This document shows positions 1 to 7,393 of a stretch of 17,948 bases of DNA, piece after piece. Each line of letters starts with the position of its first letter. Positions within the stretch are counted from its first letter, which is position 1. This stretch comes from Actinomycetes bacterium (GTDB lineage Bacteria; Actinomycetota; Humimicrobiia; JAHJRV01): positions 1 to 17,948 of the forward strand of contig JAUWOM010000011.1 in NCBI GenBank assembly GCA_030612085.1. The letters are read 5' to 3'. The notes below the pieces were generated by a model, which had not been told where the DNA came from, made no database searches, and was given only the letters and a program-made list of their open reading frames with translations. A program made the translations under genes and the position numbers.

Positions 1-42
1 GAATAAAAATGCATATGTCTTATGTCAAGACATGGTACTATA

Positions 43-870
43 TTAAATTCCGATTAAATACAATACCAATCCTATTAATAAAGAGAATAGTGTGGTAAAT
101 ATTTGAACCTTAATTGTATCTTTTACAGAGTAAGACAAAAGTGGTAATAAACCATGACCATCTTGACTTAAAGAAGAAACGAGAAGAACTGAAAAAGGAA
201 TTAAACCCTGGGAATATAGAGTAAGAAATACTAAGTGTGGGCCAGATTCCGGAATTATTCCAATTAATGTTGCTAAAAGAATTAATAATAATTTATTTTG
301 AGGTAATATACTTTCTAAATCAAAACGTTGCATTAAAAATTGAACTGTCAGTAATGTAAAGAAAATCCATAAAAATAGTTGGGGGATATGCTTTTTAAAA
401 ATATGATTGTATACATGTTCTTCAAGAAAATGCTTTATATCAAATTCCTCTTTATGTATATCTATACAACAGGGCTCTGCTCTTTTTAGATTTATTTTAC
501 TGGCAATCTTCTCAGTTATAAAACCACCGATAATTCCAAGTGTGGCACAAACAGCAAAAATCTGAAGTGCAGTCTTTGGTGCCATTGCCAACATAATAAA
601 AGCCTCATCACCAGCTGTAGAAAGCATAACTGCCACCAAAGCTCCAAAACCTACAAGCCCATGAGAATAAAGTGAAACAACTAAAAATGCATCTATACAA
701 CCTGGTATTGCTCCAAGTAGAGAAGAACCAATTATTTGATTTTTTGGATTTTTAATAAGTAGTTTTTTTATCTTATCTTCAAATTTTATTTGAAGCCACT
801 CTATAACAATCATTAAAATAGTTACCAATCCAACTATTTTTAATGTTTCTAAAAAAATCTTTTGTATCAT
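43..870 (-). CDS. Putative multi-TM metal/arsenic exporter (ArsP_2-like, putative manganese transporter)
   Basis: The 275-residue protein is very hydrophobic and resembles the putative 10TM heavy-metal exporter family (ArsP_2, also named putative manganese transporter). It shows the family's internal duplication. The first half has GAIPGC (53-58), then LYSHGL and STAGDEAF. The second half has GIIPES (204-209), then LYSQGL and SQDGHG. A hydrophilic linker at about 128-160 carries a Cys pair (EPCCID, Cys134-135) that could bind metal; that is inference. Membrane segments lie at about 8-25, 48-70, 74-92, 100-118, 163-180, 193-215, 222-236 and 255-274. It is the last gene of the minus-strand thiolase/DUF35 operon, 19 nt after the preceding stop, with only a weak ribosome-binding site, so it may be translated by coupling. 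The substrate cannot be read from sequence. Confidence 0.72.
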   Translation of the reverse strand: MIQKIFLETLKIVGLVTILMIVIEWLQIKFEDKIKKLLIKNPKNQIIGSSLLGAIPGCIDAFLVVSLYSHGLVGFGALVAVMLSTAGDEAFIMLAMAPKTALQIFAVCATLGIIGGFITEKIASKINLKRAEPCCIDIHKEEFDIKHFLEEHVYNHIFKKHIPQLFLWIFFTLLTVQFLMQRFDLESILPQNKLLLILLATLIGIIPESGPHLVFLTLYSQGLIPFSVLLVSSLSQDGHGLLPLLSYSVKDTIKVQIFTTLFSLLIGLVLYLIGI

Positions 871-889
871 ATTCTAATTAGCCATTAAT

Positions 890-1363
890 TTATGTTGGTT
901 TGAAATATGTTATATCAAGAATTGAACCTTCGCGTTCTTCTTTTGCTTTAAAGATAGCTTCAACAGACATTCCAATCTCTACATCCTTTGAATCTATTTC
1001 CCCTAACCAATGAACAAGTCCTCCATCTGTTCCATCAATTTTTACCATAGCAATAATTGTTGGCTCTTCTTTTTTCGTACCATCTACATTTTCGTAACAA
1101 ATTGTAAAGGTATGAACAGTTCCTTTTGTTCCCACATCTATATAATTTTCTAACCTGCTAAAGCATCTCTCACAATATATCTTGGGAGGAACATATATAA
1201 CTTCACATTTCTCACATTTTGTACCCACAATTTTTTCATTATCTTTAATCTCTCTAAAAAATTTCTCTCCAGCAATACCTACAGTATATATATAATTAAC
1301 AGGTATTTTACCCTTCCATGATGTCATATCAATATTTTCTGTAATTTTCTCATTTATTCCCAT
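890..1363 (-). CDS. Zn-ribbon/OB-fold protein (DUF35 family), first of two
   Basis: This 157-residue protein has the DUF35 layout: a helical N-terminus, a rubredoxin-like zinc ribbon with Cys50-x2-Cys53 and Cys64-x2-Cys67, then an OB-fold at about 75-157. DUF35 proteins pair with thiolase-superfamily enzymes; known cases are the archaeal thiolase/HMG-CoA synthase complex, PhlB with PhlA/PhlC, and BbsA with BbsB. There the OB-fold helps to hold the acyl-CoA between subunits. A similar acyl-CoA role with the adjacent thiolase-fold proteins is inferred from the operon. The start has a clear AGGAGG ribosome-binding site, and the upstream gene's TAG stop overlaps that site, which suggests translational coupling. 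Confidence 0.85.
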   Translation of the reverse strand: MGINEKITENIDMTSWKGKIPVNYIYTVGIAGEKFFREIKDNEKIVGTKCEKCEVIYVPPKIYCERCFSRLENYIDVGTKGTVHTFTICYENVDGTKKEEPTIIAMVKIDGTDGGLVHWLGEIDSKDVEIGMSVEAIFKAKEEREGSILDITYFKPT

Positions 1364-1377
1364 ATTAACTCTACCTC

Positions 1378-1893
1378 CTATATAGGTTTGAAATATTTAA
1401 TATCAGTTATTGCACCTATTCTTTCTTCTGGTGATTTCCAAACAGCTTTAACTCTCATTCCACTTTTAACAACTTCTGGGTCAACCTCTCCTAATACATG
1501 GAGTATCCCCATTCCTTCAGAAGCTCCATCAATTTCAATTACTGCTGGAATGAATGGTTTTTCTCCTTCCTTGATTCTTTTTGCATCCCAATGAACATAA
1601 CTTATCGAAAATGTGTTTATACTCCCTGTATCTTCTACATATACCCACTCATCAGTTGCTCTAAAACATAACTCACAGAACATCCTTGGAGGAATCATTA
1701 TTCGTTCACACTTATTGCATTTCCTTGCAATTATCTTCCCATTTTTTAACTCTTTTAAATATCTGCCAATTGCTACTCCATCATCCCAGGAATATTGAAG
1801 ATTTGGCTTCCACGAAGTAGTTAAAACTTTCTTCCCCTTTATATCGCTCCCTCTAAGTGGTGTTCCTTTAAAATCATATTCTTTATTATTCAT
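1378..1893 (-). CDS. Zn-ribbon/OB-fold protein (DUF35 family), second of two
   Basis: This 171-residue paralogue of the preceding DUF35 protein has zinc-ribbon cysteines at 59, 62, 73 and 76 and an OB-fold at about 83-171. Both copies end in a similar D-I-x-Y-F-K-P motif. It starts 12 nt after the stop of the 1906-3069 thiolase-fold gene behind an AAGGGGG ribosome-binding site. Two DUF35 genes next to two thiolase-fold genes suggest two cognate pairs or one mixed complex; which partners which cannot be told from sequence. Confidence 0.85.
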   Translation of the reverse strand: MNNKEYDFKGTPLRGSDIKGKKVLTTSWKPNLQYSWDDGVAIGRYLKELKNGKIIARKCNKCERIMIPPRMFCELCFRATDEWVYVEDTGSINTFSISYVHWDAKRIKEGEKPFIPAVIEIDGASEGMGILHVLGEVDPEVVKSGMRVKAVWKSPEERIGAITDIKYFKPI

Positions 1894-1905
1894 TTAAATA
1901 CCCCC

Positions 1906-3069
1906 TTATACTTTCATTACTATTACGGTTCCGACTTGCATTAGGTCTCCCCAGGCCTGAGCGAGACCTACTTTTGGCTTTCCTGGAACCTGTCTTTTTC
2001 CTGCTTCTCCTCTTAGTTGCCAGAAGATCTCACAAATTTTCATTACACCAGATGCAGCTATTGGATTACCAACACCTAAAAGTCCGCCTGATGGACAGGT
2101 AGGTAGATTTCCGTCTCTGGCTGTAACTCCTTCAGCAGTAAGTCTTGCAGCTTCTCCTTTACCGCATAAGAGAAGACCTTCCATATGATGAAGTTCTTTG
2201 TAATCAAATGGGTCATATGGTTCAGCTACTTGAATTTCTTTATGGGGCTCCTTAATTCCAGCCATCTCGTAAGCCATTCTTGCAGCCTTCTCAACATATC
2301 TTGGATAACAAAGGTCTCTTGTAGCCCAATAAGCTGTATCAACATTCCAACCAACACCGTCTATCCAGACAGGTTTATCTGTTATTTTTTTAGCTATATG
2401 TTCTGCTACAAGTACTAAAGCTGCTGCTCCATCACTTGTTGGGCTAATATCTAACCTATGTACTGGATCAGCCAATACTTCTGAGTTTAGAACATCATCT
2501 ACAGTTATCTCTTGTGGTATCTGTGCGCAAGGATGGTCCATTGCATTCTTTTTATTCTTCACTGAAACCAAGGCAATGTCTCTATGACTAATTCCATAAG
2601 TTTCCATATATCTTCTCATCTCAAGAGCAAATATCCAGATTAGATTTGGTTTTAGTGGTTGTTCTGTTGTATGGTCAAATATGGTCAAGAAAGCTCCCGC
2701 TGGATGAGGATAACAACTTGACATTTTCTCTTCGGCGACAACCAAACAAATATCAAATAATCCAGAAGCTACATGAAACCATCCATGGATTGCATTGAAT
2801 ACTCCCGTACCACCACCAACATATGGTCTCATAACTGGTTTCCTCCATCCACCAGCACCATCACTTAAATACTCTCCCTTCATATGAACACCATCAAATG
2901 CATCAGGAGCAGTTCCTAAAGAAACACAACCTACATCTTCTAATGTTAATTCACAAGAATCTAAAGCCATTTTAGCAGCTTCGTAAGCTAATTCCTTTCC
3001 AGTTTCTTGAGCTCTTCTGACAAACTTTGTCATCCCTGCTCCCACTATCGCTACTCTTCTCATTCCCAC
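1906..3069 (-). CDS. Thiolase-fold protein (SCP2-thiolase-like) without the usual nucleophile
   Basis: The 387-residue protein has the thiolase fold in the SCP-x/archaeal style: VAIVGAGMTKF at the start, then the VASGLFD and EEKMS region, LDISPTSDGAAALVL at 206-220, and QLRGEAGKRQ near the end. The loop expected to carry the acyl-accepting Cys reads GGGTGV at 85-90 with no Cys. The usual GHP motif is GNP (334-336), and the C-terminal catalytic Cys is also absent (GLAQAWGD). It may act as a non-classical acyl-CoA enzyme or a structural subunit, together with DUF35. The GTG start at 3067-3069 is chosen because GGGAGGTG sits about 7 nt upstream. Confidence 0.8.
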   Translation of the reverse strand: MGMRRVAIVGAGMTKFVRRAQETGKELAYEAAKMALDSCELTLEDVGCVSLGTAPDAFDGVHMKGEYLSDGAGGWRKPVMRPYVGGGTGVFNAIHGWFHVASGLFDICLVVAEEKMSSCYPHPAGAFLTIFDHTTEQPLKPNLIWIFALEMRRYMETYGISHRDIALVSVKNKKNAMDHPCAQIPQEITVDDVLNSEVLADPVHRLDISPTSDGAAALVLVAEHIAKKITDKPVWIDGVGWNVDTAYWATRDLCYPRYVEKAARMAYEMAGIKEPHKEIQVAEPYDPFDYKELHHMEGLLLCGKGEAARLTAEGVTARDGNLPTCPSGGLLGVGNPIAASGVMKICEIFWQLRGEAGKRQVPGKPKVGLAQAWGDLMQVGTVIVMKV

Positions 3070-3078
3070 TTTTTTACA

Positions 3079-3176
3079 CCTCCCATCAATTACTTAAAAT
3101 ATATATGCAATTATTTTGAGGATCTAAGATAAAATTCATTAAAATTATACAATTCCTCCCCTTAATTACTTAAAAT
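3079..3176. repeat. 22-bp direct repeat at the 3' end of a thiolase gene
   Basis: Positions 3079-3100 and 3155-3176 match at 20 of 22 bases, with a period of 76 bp. The 3155-3176 copy covers the last codons, stop and downstream GGGGAGG of the 3162-4310 gene. The 3079-3100 copy supplies the GGGAGG ribosome-binding site of the next gene. Between them lies a 17-codon reading frame that ends in the same ILSN-stop as the thiolase-fold protein, so it looks like a duplication scar, not a gene. Confidence 0.6.
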
Positions 3177-4310
3177 GGCAATGACACTGGTTGTGGTAGG
3201 AACACCCCTCCAAGCATGTGCCAAGCCAATATTTGCATTTTTTATTTGCCTTTTTCCTGCTTCTCCTCTTAACTGAAGAATAATTTCTAATGCTTTTTGA
3301 GCACCTGAGCATTCATACAGGTTACCAACTCCTAAACTTCCCCCTGAAGGATTCACTGGAAGTTCTCCTCCAATCTCTGTTACCCCATCATCTACCATTT
3401 TACCTGCTTCACCTTTACTGCAGAACTTTAAAGCTTCCAAGTGCTGAAGCTCCTTATAGGAAAATAGATCGCTTAATTCAACTAAATCAATTTCTCTCTT
3501 TGGATCAGTTATCTTAGCCATTTTATAAGCCATCTCGGCAGCTATTTTTGTAGATATTGGTTGTGCCCAATCTCTACTTTCTAAACTGAATGTATCTGAG
3601 CACCAACCAACTCCTCTAATCCATATTGGCTTATCAGACAATTTTTTAGCGGTCCCTTCTGAAGCTAAGACCATTACTACTGCTCCATCAGAAGAAGGAC
3701 TAATATCTAAACGGGTTAATGGATATGATACAATCTCAGAATTTAAAACATCTTCAACAGTTATTTTAGCTCCATGTCCTGCATAGGGATTATTTAGAGC
3801 ATTTAATTTGTTTTTAACTACAACCTTTGCACATTGCTCCCTTGTAATTTTTGTGTCATAAAGATATCTGTTCATCTCAAGTCCCGCTACAAAATGTGGA
3901 TTTTCTGCTAATGGACGGTTAAAAACTGGATCAAAGGCAAATAATTCTAATTCTTTTAATGTGGTCATGTTAGAAGCTTTACTCATTGCTTGAACAGCAA
4001 CAATATTAAATCTTCCAGTGAGTATTTGCATATAGGCAGTAATCAATGATTGTAAAAAGTCTCCAGCTATGGTATTAACGGGTTTTAAGACTGCTCCCAA
4101 TTGATCTGGACAGTATTCATCAGCAATAGAATACCCCTCAAAGAAATCTTCCGCTGTACTCACAAAACTATCTATATCTTTTGGCTCAACTCCTGCTTCC
4201 TTATAAGCTTTTGTGGCTGCTTCATAAGTCAACTCTCGATAAGATAGATCTGGTGTGGTTGACCTGAAGTTTGTACAACCTACGCCAACTATAGCTACCT
4301 TTTCTATCAT
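3162..4310 (-). CDS. Thiolase-fold protein, paralogue of the 1906-3069 gene, also Cys-less
   Basis: This is a second thiolase-fold protein, 382 residues from the ATG at 4308-4310. That start is preferred over an upstream in-frame GTG (4320-4322) because AAGGTGA lies about 8 nt before the ATG. It keeps VAIVGVGCTNF, LDISPSSDGAVV and QLRGEAGKRQ, but the nucleophile loop reads TIAGDFLQS and the GHP equivalent is GNL, so the canonical Cys/His chemistry is missing here too. It is the first gene of the operon, with 92 nt before the next thiolase-fold gene. Its last codons and the following ribosome-binding-like segment are partly duplicated 76 bp downstream (3079-3100 against 3155-3176). Confidence 0.8.
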   Translation of the reverse strand: MIEKVAIVGVGCTNFRSTTPDLSYRELTYEAATKAYKEAGVEPKDIDSFVSTAEDFFEGYSIADEYCPDQLGAVLKPVNTIAGDFLQSLITAYMQILTGRFNIVAVQAMSKASNMTTLKELELFAFDPVFNRPLAENPHFVAGLEMNRYLYDTKITREQCAKVVVKNKLNALNNPYAGHGAKITVEDVLNSEIVSYPLTRLDISPSSDGAVVMVLASEGTAKKLSDKPIWIRGVGWCSDTFSLESRDWAQPISTKIAAEMAYKMAKITDPKREIDLVELSDLFSYKELQHLEALKFCSKGEAGKMVDDGVTEIGGELPVNPSGGSLGVGNLYECSGAQKALEIILQLRGEAGKRQIKNANIGLAHAWRGVPTTTSVIAILSN

Positions 4311-4644
4311 TCTTAATCTCACCTTCTTTTTTCAATCAAAAACATCTTTTTAAAAAATTTAAATTTATCTTAGTTTTTTTTCCAATCACCCCCTTCTATA
4401 AAAATGCTATACATTTTATTATTAAATAACATCATTTTTAATACACCTTTAAAAATTTTACATTAATTATATATTATAAGATTCTATTTTTTACCTTTTT
4501 TCTACTTTATATACAGTCAATCCCAATTTTTCTGTAAAATTCAAAGAGTCACCAACTCCTTCTCTTTTTTTTTATATCTTCTTTCTACTTCCCCTCCCTT
4601 AATGGGAGGGGGTAGAGGGAGGGTAATTCTATATCTCTATATAA
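4311..4644. other. Intergenic region with a possible 21-codon leader ORF and a palindromic repeat
   Basis: This stretch separates the thiolase operon from the abiE operon. It is very AT-rich except for the palindromic repeat at 4589-4626. On the minus strand a 21-codon ORF (4370-4435) starts ATG ATG behind AAAGGTG and ends about 60 nt before the first thiolase start; it could be a leader peptide but has no recognisable sequence. I found no convincing -35/-10 pair for the thiolase operon. Confidence 0.3.
4589..4626. repeat. GC-rich palindromic (REP-like) repeat, copy A
   Basis: An 8-bp perfect stem CCCCTCCC/GGGAGGGG around a TTAAT loop is followed by a G-rich tail (GGTAGAGGGAGGG). It stands out sharply from the AT-rich surroundings and lies 19 nt downstream of the abiEii stop. 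There is no U-run beside it in the abiE direction, so it is not a textbook terminator. It matches 34 of 38 positions of the spacer at 6163-6200, and related copies occur at 15611-15646 and 15778-15817. Confidence 0.75.
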
Positions 4645-5316
4645 TTAATCCAGCACTTTGAGTTTTTCATTTATAGCTGCTTTAAGGATCTTGAAATTCT
4701 CGTTAATATAATATTTCCTTTGCTCTTTCTCTAAGAGTGACCCAAGCTTTACTTTATAATCATTTTTCTTAAATAATTGTATCCCATCAAGTATTTTTAT
4801 TAATTTTTCTGGAGATTCTTTGAGCTCAATTCCCTTTTTATATAAAAACTCGATGTCAAATATATCTCTTATCTCCTTTCTTTCAAGAAAAGCATCAATT
4901 TTTTCACTCATCATTGCTTCAAGGGTTGGAACTCTTAGAAGTACCTGTATATTAGAGTATTTGCTATAAGCAATAACCTGCTCAGTTTCAATATCTTTGA
5001 TCTCCTTTCTTATCTCTAATTTTAAGTTCATTGGGTATTTAGAAGACTTAAATTCAAAAAGTAGTGTATTTAATTTATTGGCACTGTCACTTATCTTATA
5101 GAACTGAGAAAAATATTTATTTATTTCTATAAATAATTTATTTTTATTAACTTTTTTTGTTAGCCAAAAATCTATATCAATTGAAAATCTGTTAAGTCCG
5201 TGACATAACCGTAACATGGTGCCACCTACAAATATAAGTTTTTCAAGAATTCTCTTGCTATTTAACCTGTCTAAAACCTCCAATTCAAACTTTTCTTGTT
5301 CAATTAGATCTCGCAT
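4645..5316 (-). CDS. AbiEii-type nucleotidyltransferase toxin
   Basis: The 223-residue protein has the nucleotidyltransferase signature of the AbiEii/AbiGii toxin family: FVGGTMLRL (29-37) followed by RFSIDIDFWL (43-52), in which Asp47 and Asp49 would bind metal. Further on, KIDAFLERKEIRDIFDIEFL matches the family's conserved K...R..RD..D block. AbiEii toxins act with AbiEi as a type IV toxin-antitoxin pair in abortive infection, and characterised relatives modify RNA. It is on the short side for the family. Its ATG overlaps the end of abiEi by 13 nt, with a GAGGAAA ribosome-binding site inside that gene, so the two are translationally coupled. Confidence 0.82.
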   Translation of the reverse strand: MRDLIEQEKFELEVLDRLNSKRILEKLIFVGGTMLRLCHGLNRFSIDIDFWLTKKVNKNKLFIEINKYFSQFYKISDSANKLNTLLFEFKSSKYPMNLKLEIRKEIKDIETEQVIAYSKYSNIQVLLRVPTLEAMMSEKIDAFLERKEIRDIFDIEFLYKKGIELKESPEKLIKILDGIQLFKKNDYKVKLGSLLEKEQRKYYINENFKILKAAINEKLKVLD

Positions 5317-5891
5317 AATTTCCTCACCAATTTTTTCGTCTTTGCTGGAAATATATTAATGATTTCTATAATTTTTTCTTTATCTAATTTATTAAGATCA
5401 AGAGAACTGAAATCAATTCTGTATTTTCCAAAAGAATAAAGATATATAGTATCAATAAATGCTTTTTCTTTTGTGGCTAAAAATATATCGTTTTTTCTTT
5501 CAAATCCAGAATAATAATCTTTCTTAATCTTATAATATCTAAACTCTATTCCTTCAACATCAAATACCTTTGTTCTCTTTAAAGAACAAGCCTCAAAATA
5601 ATTTCGTTGAACCTGTGTTGTAACACCATAGTTCATAAGAGCTGTCATATAAGAAATATAAGAGGGAACTTGAAGATAATTTGAAATTCTTAAAAAATCT
5701 TCTCGGGAAAATTTATCCCAATTTTCAGACAGTACATAAAAATTATTCTTTAATCTTATAAAAAAACCGTTTTTTGCATAGCGACTGCACATTACCCGTG
5801 CTGAAGATTGTTTTATGTTTAAAACACTTGCTACATCTTCAACTGTAAAATACAATTTTTTCTTTAGTCTTCTAAGTTTTAAGTACTTCAT
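5304..5891 (-). CDS. AbiEi-type antitoxin / transcriptional regulator
   Basis: The 195-residue protein starts with a winged helix-turn-helix (about 14-55: FTVEDVASVLNIKQSSARV, then a wing ending in NFYVL). An AbiEi-like C-terminal region follows with SYISYMTALMNYGVT and a KEKAFIDTIYLYS block. AbiEi antitoxins neutralise AbiEii and repress their own operon by binding inverted repeats at the promoter, and a perfect inverted repeat overlaps the consensus promoter just upstream. The start region is tandemly duplicated (29-bp unit, 5870-5926). The ribosome-binding site before this ATG is weak, since the nearest AAGG is over 20 nt upstream in the duplicated unit. Confidence 0.8.
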   Translation of the reverse strand: MKYLKLRRLKKKLYFTVEDVASVLNIKQSSARVMCSRYAKNGFFIRLKNNFYVLSENWDKFSREDFLRISNYLQVPSYISYMTALMNYGVTTQVQRNYFEACSLKRTKVFDVEGIEFRYYKIKKDYYSGFERKNDIFLATKEKAFIDTIYLYSFGKYRIDFSSLDLNKLDKEKIIEIINIFPAKTKKLVRKLCEI

Positions 5892-5926
5892 ATTAATTTT
5901 CTAAGTTTTAAGTACCTTATATTAAA
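5870..5926. repeat. 29-bp tandem duplication spanning the abiEi start codon
   Basis: Copies at 5870-5897 and 5899-5926 differ at three positions. Each carries the (near-)palindrome AAGTACTT or AGGTACTT. The downstream copy holds the ATG and first codons of abiEi. The upstream copy lies in the 5' leader out of frame, since 29 is not a multiple of 3, so it is either a replication-slippage duplication or a repeated regulatory site. Confidence 0.65.
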
Positions 5927-5979
5927 TATATATAATTAACATTTTTGTTAATTATATATACCTGGTAAAATTTTGTCAA
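5927..5979 (-). promoter_or_regulatory. abiE promoter with overlapping perfect inverted repeat (likely AbiEi operator)
   Basis: On the minus strand a TTGACA -35 (5974-5979) and a TATAAT -10 (5951-5956) are separated by exactly 17 nt, a full sigma-70 consensus. A perfect inverted repeat with 15-bp arms and a 4-nt loop (5927-5960) covers the -10 and the expected start site. The position fits autorepression by AbiEi, known for this family; the binding itself is inferred. Confidence 0.78.
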
Positions 5980-6111
5980 TAGGTAGGATTGGTATTTTAT
6001 AAATGGTTGGCATCAATTAATTTTTTTCTGATTTTTAAATATTATATTTTTATTGTAAAGATTTCAAGATAAATAGGCATCTTAGTTTTATAAGAATATC
6101 ATCCTGAAAAA

Positions 6112-6146
6112 TCAGGGATGAAGTGGAGAGATGAATCTTTTACTAA
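6112..6146. repeat. Dispersed 35-bp repeat, copy 1
   Basis: This segment (GATGAAGTGGAGAG then GAATCTTTTACT) closely matches 13496-13530. It abuts and overlaps the degenerate terminal CRISPR repeat of the mini-array, which may explain why that repeat loses its match at one end. Confidence 0.55.
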
Positions 6147-6311
6147 GACCAATTATTTCTACCTCCCCTCCCTTGATGGGAGGGGGTAGGGGGAGGGTGA
6201 TTTTAAATCCCTTTTTCTTCAGGTCAATTATTTCTACGATTAGATAAAATGGTAGGTCAGATAGATAAATATATGTTTCAATCCCTTTTTCTTCAGGTCA
6301 ATTATTTCTAC
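6126..6311 (-). CRISPR. CRISPR mini-array: three 37-nt repeats, two spacers
   Basis: Read on the minus strand the repeats start GTAGAAATAATTG and end GGGATTGAAAC, the classic CRISPR 3' end. Repeat 1 is 6275-6311, repeat 2 is 6201-6237 (two mismatches to repeat 1) and repeat 3 is 6126-6162. Repeat 3 is intact over its first 27 or so bases but degenerate at its 3' end, as is usual for the leader-distal repeat. Spacer 1 (6238-6274) is 37 nt. Spacer 2 (6163-6200) is 38 nt and consists of the GC-rich palindromic repeat also found at 4589-4626. No leader remains, because repeat 1 is joined directly to a cas4 fragment. Confidence 0.85.
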
Positions 6312-6503
6312 TACATAACGAATCCGTATACCTGATTTTCTCCAAACTTTTTTCCTCTCTTTCCGACTTATATCCTGTAGCTTTCCCTTAAGCATATAAA
6401 TATTCTCATCCTCAACTCCTTCCACCATTTGATAATAGAAGTTTCGAGGACAATATGCTAATTCAGCTAATGATGAGATAGGTATATATTTAAGTTCTTC
6501 CAC
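6240..6503 (-). pseudogene. cas4: Truncated cas4-like gene running into a CRISPR repeat
   Basis: From a GTG at 6501-6503 with AAGGTGAT 5-6 nt upstream, the first 64 codons resemble the N-terminus of Cas4: ISSLAELAYCPRNFYYQ, with Cys18 as the first Fe-S ligand, then a Lys/Arg-rich stretch. From codon 65 the frame is encoded by CRISPR repeat 1 (VEIIDLKKKGLK, 6275-6311) and spacer 1, ending at 6240. The nuclease core and the three C-terminal cysteines of Cas4 are absent, so it cannot work as Cas4. A fused Cas4-Cas1 parent is also possible. The junction looks like a deletion that removed the rest of cas4, the other cas genes and the leader. Confidence 0.68.
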
Positions 6504-6700
6504 TTTTAATCACCTTATTGTTTTGTTCAGTGTAGCTGTCTGCTTTTCCACTTAAGATAGTCAACTTGTAATGAAATTGTTTTTTAAAGTTTATCAATTG
6601 ATGTTTTTTAGGATTTTATTTATAGATTAATCTACTTTTAAGGTTTTCTGTTTTTTATAAATTTAAACATTTTAATAGAACTGTTAATAATTTTTAGCTT

Positions 6701-7288
6701 CTATCTTTTTATATTTGGTATTGAAACATATTTACCTTTCTGAAAATGGTATAAATTAATATCATAATGAGATATACCCATAAATTGACCTATTTGAAAA
6801 GCTAAAGGTATTGGAGTAGAAAGAAATAAATGGATTTTAGGACCTTTATGGACAGCATTTATCATACTAACGAATTTATTTATTGCCTTAGCTACTATAG
6901 GGAACTGTGAGGGATTAAGTTCTCCAATCGATGAAATAATATATTCAGCAGGTTTATTCATTTGAAGTCTAAAATCCATTCCAATAGTTCTTGAAATTTC
7001 AAGTAGTACAGCTATATCTTTATCCGAAGGTGCTTTTTTAAGAAATTTATCTATTTTTGATAAATCCTTTGTTTTAAGAAATGTTGAGAAGGCATTGAAA
7101 AGATCCTCTCCAAGGTCACCTTTTAATATAATATCTTTAGTTTCAGATAGTAATTTTTTCTGATTACTTCTTATTTGGGTAGTTTTTCTTTTAACTTTTC
7201 TTATTAAAATTTCCTTAATACCTACTTCTGCTGCTTCTTTAAATATAAGTGAAGCAATAGCTTCAAAGACTGTTATGATTAAATCCAT
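6701..7288 (-). CDS. Short protein with SAVED-like C-terminal domain
   Basis: The 195-residue protein begins with a hydrophobic helix (MDLIITVFEAIASLIF) and a charged helical region to about residue 85. The C-terminal part resembles the SAVED cyclic-nucleotide sensor: KIHLFLSTPIPLAFQIG (151-167) and INLYHFQKGKYVSI (177-190) correspond to the family's HLFL..P..LAF.LG and LYE...Y.P blocks. SAVED domains bind cyclic oligonucleotides in CBASS and type III CRISPR effectors. Here no nuclease, TIR or protease domain is fused and no CD-NTase is in the window, so its function is open. It lies 105 nt downstream of the ATPase gene on the same strand, between CRISPR remnants. The start has only a weak ribosome-binding site. 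Confidence 0.6.
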   Translation of the reverse strand: MDLIITVFEAIASLIFKEAAEVGIKEILIRKVKRKTTQIRSNQKKLLSETKDIILKGDLGEDLFNAFSTFLKTKDLSKIDKFLKKAPSDKDIAVLLEISRTIGMDFRLQMNKPAEYIISSIGELNPSQFPIVAKAINKFVSMINAVHKGPKIHLFLSTPIPLAFQIGQFMGISHYDINLYHFQKGKYVSIPNIKR

Positions 7289-7393
7289 TTATACATTTCT
7301 ATTTTAAAATTTATTTATTTTATTTAGTTATTTCTACTCTTCTAATTTTATTAAATAACAATCGATGAAACTAAAGGGCTTAAAGTCAAAAGT

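Noticed and set aside
4552..4588. CRISPR repeat before the palindrome at 4589
   Set aside because: Only the last TTTCTAC matches, the rest is T-rich, and no repeat follows on the other side.
6701..7288. Complete CBASS operon around the SAVED-like protein
   Set aside because: No CD-NTase or effector nuclease is visible. The AbiEii protein is a nucleotidyltransferase but belongs to the AbiE toxin family, not the cyclic-nucleotide synthases.
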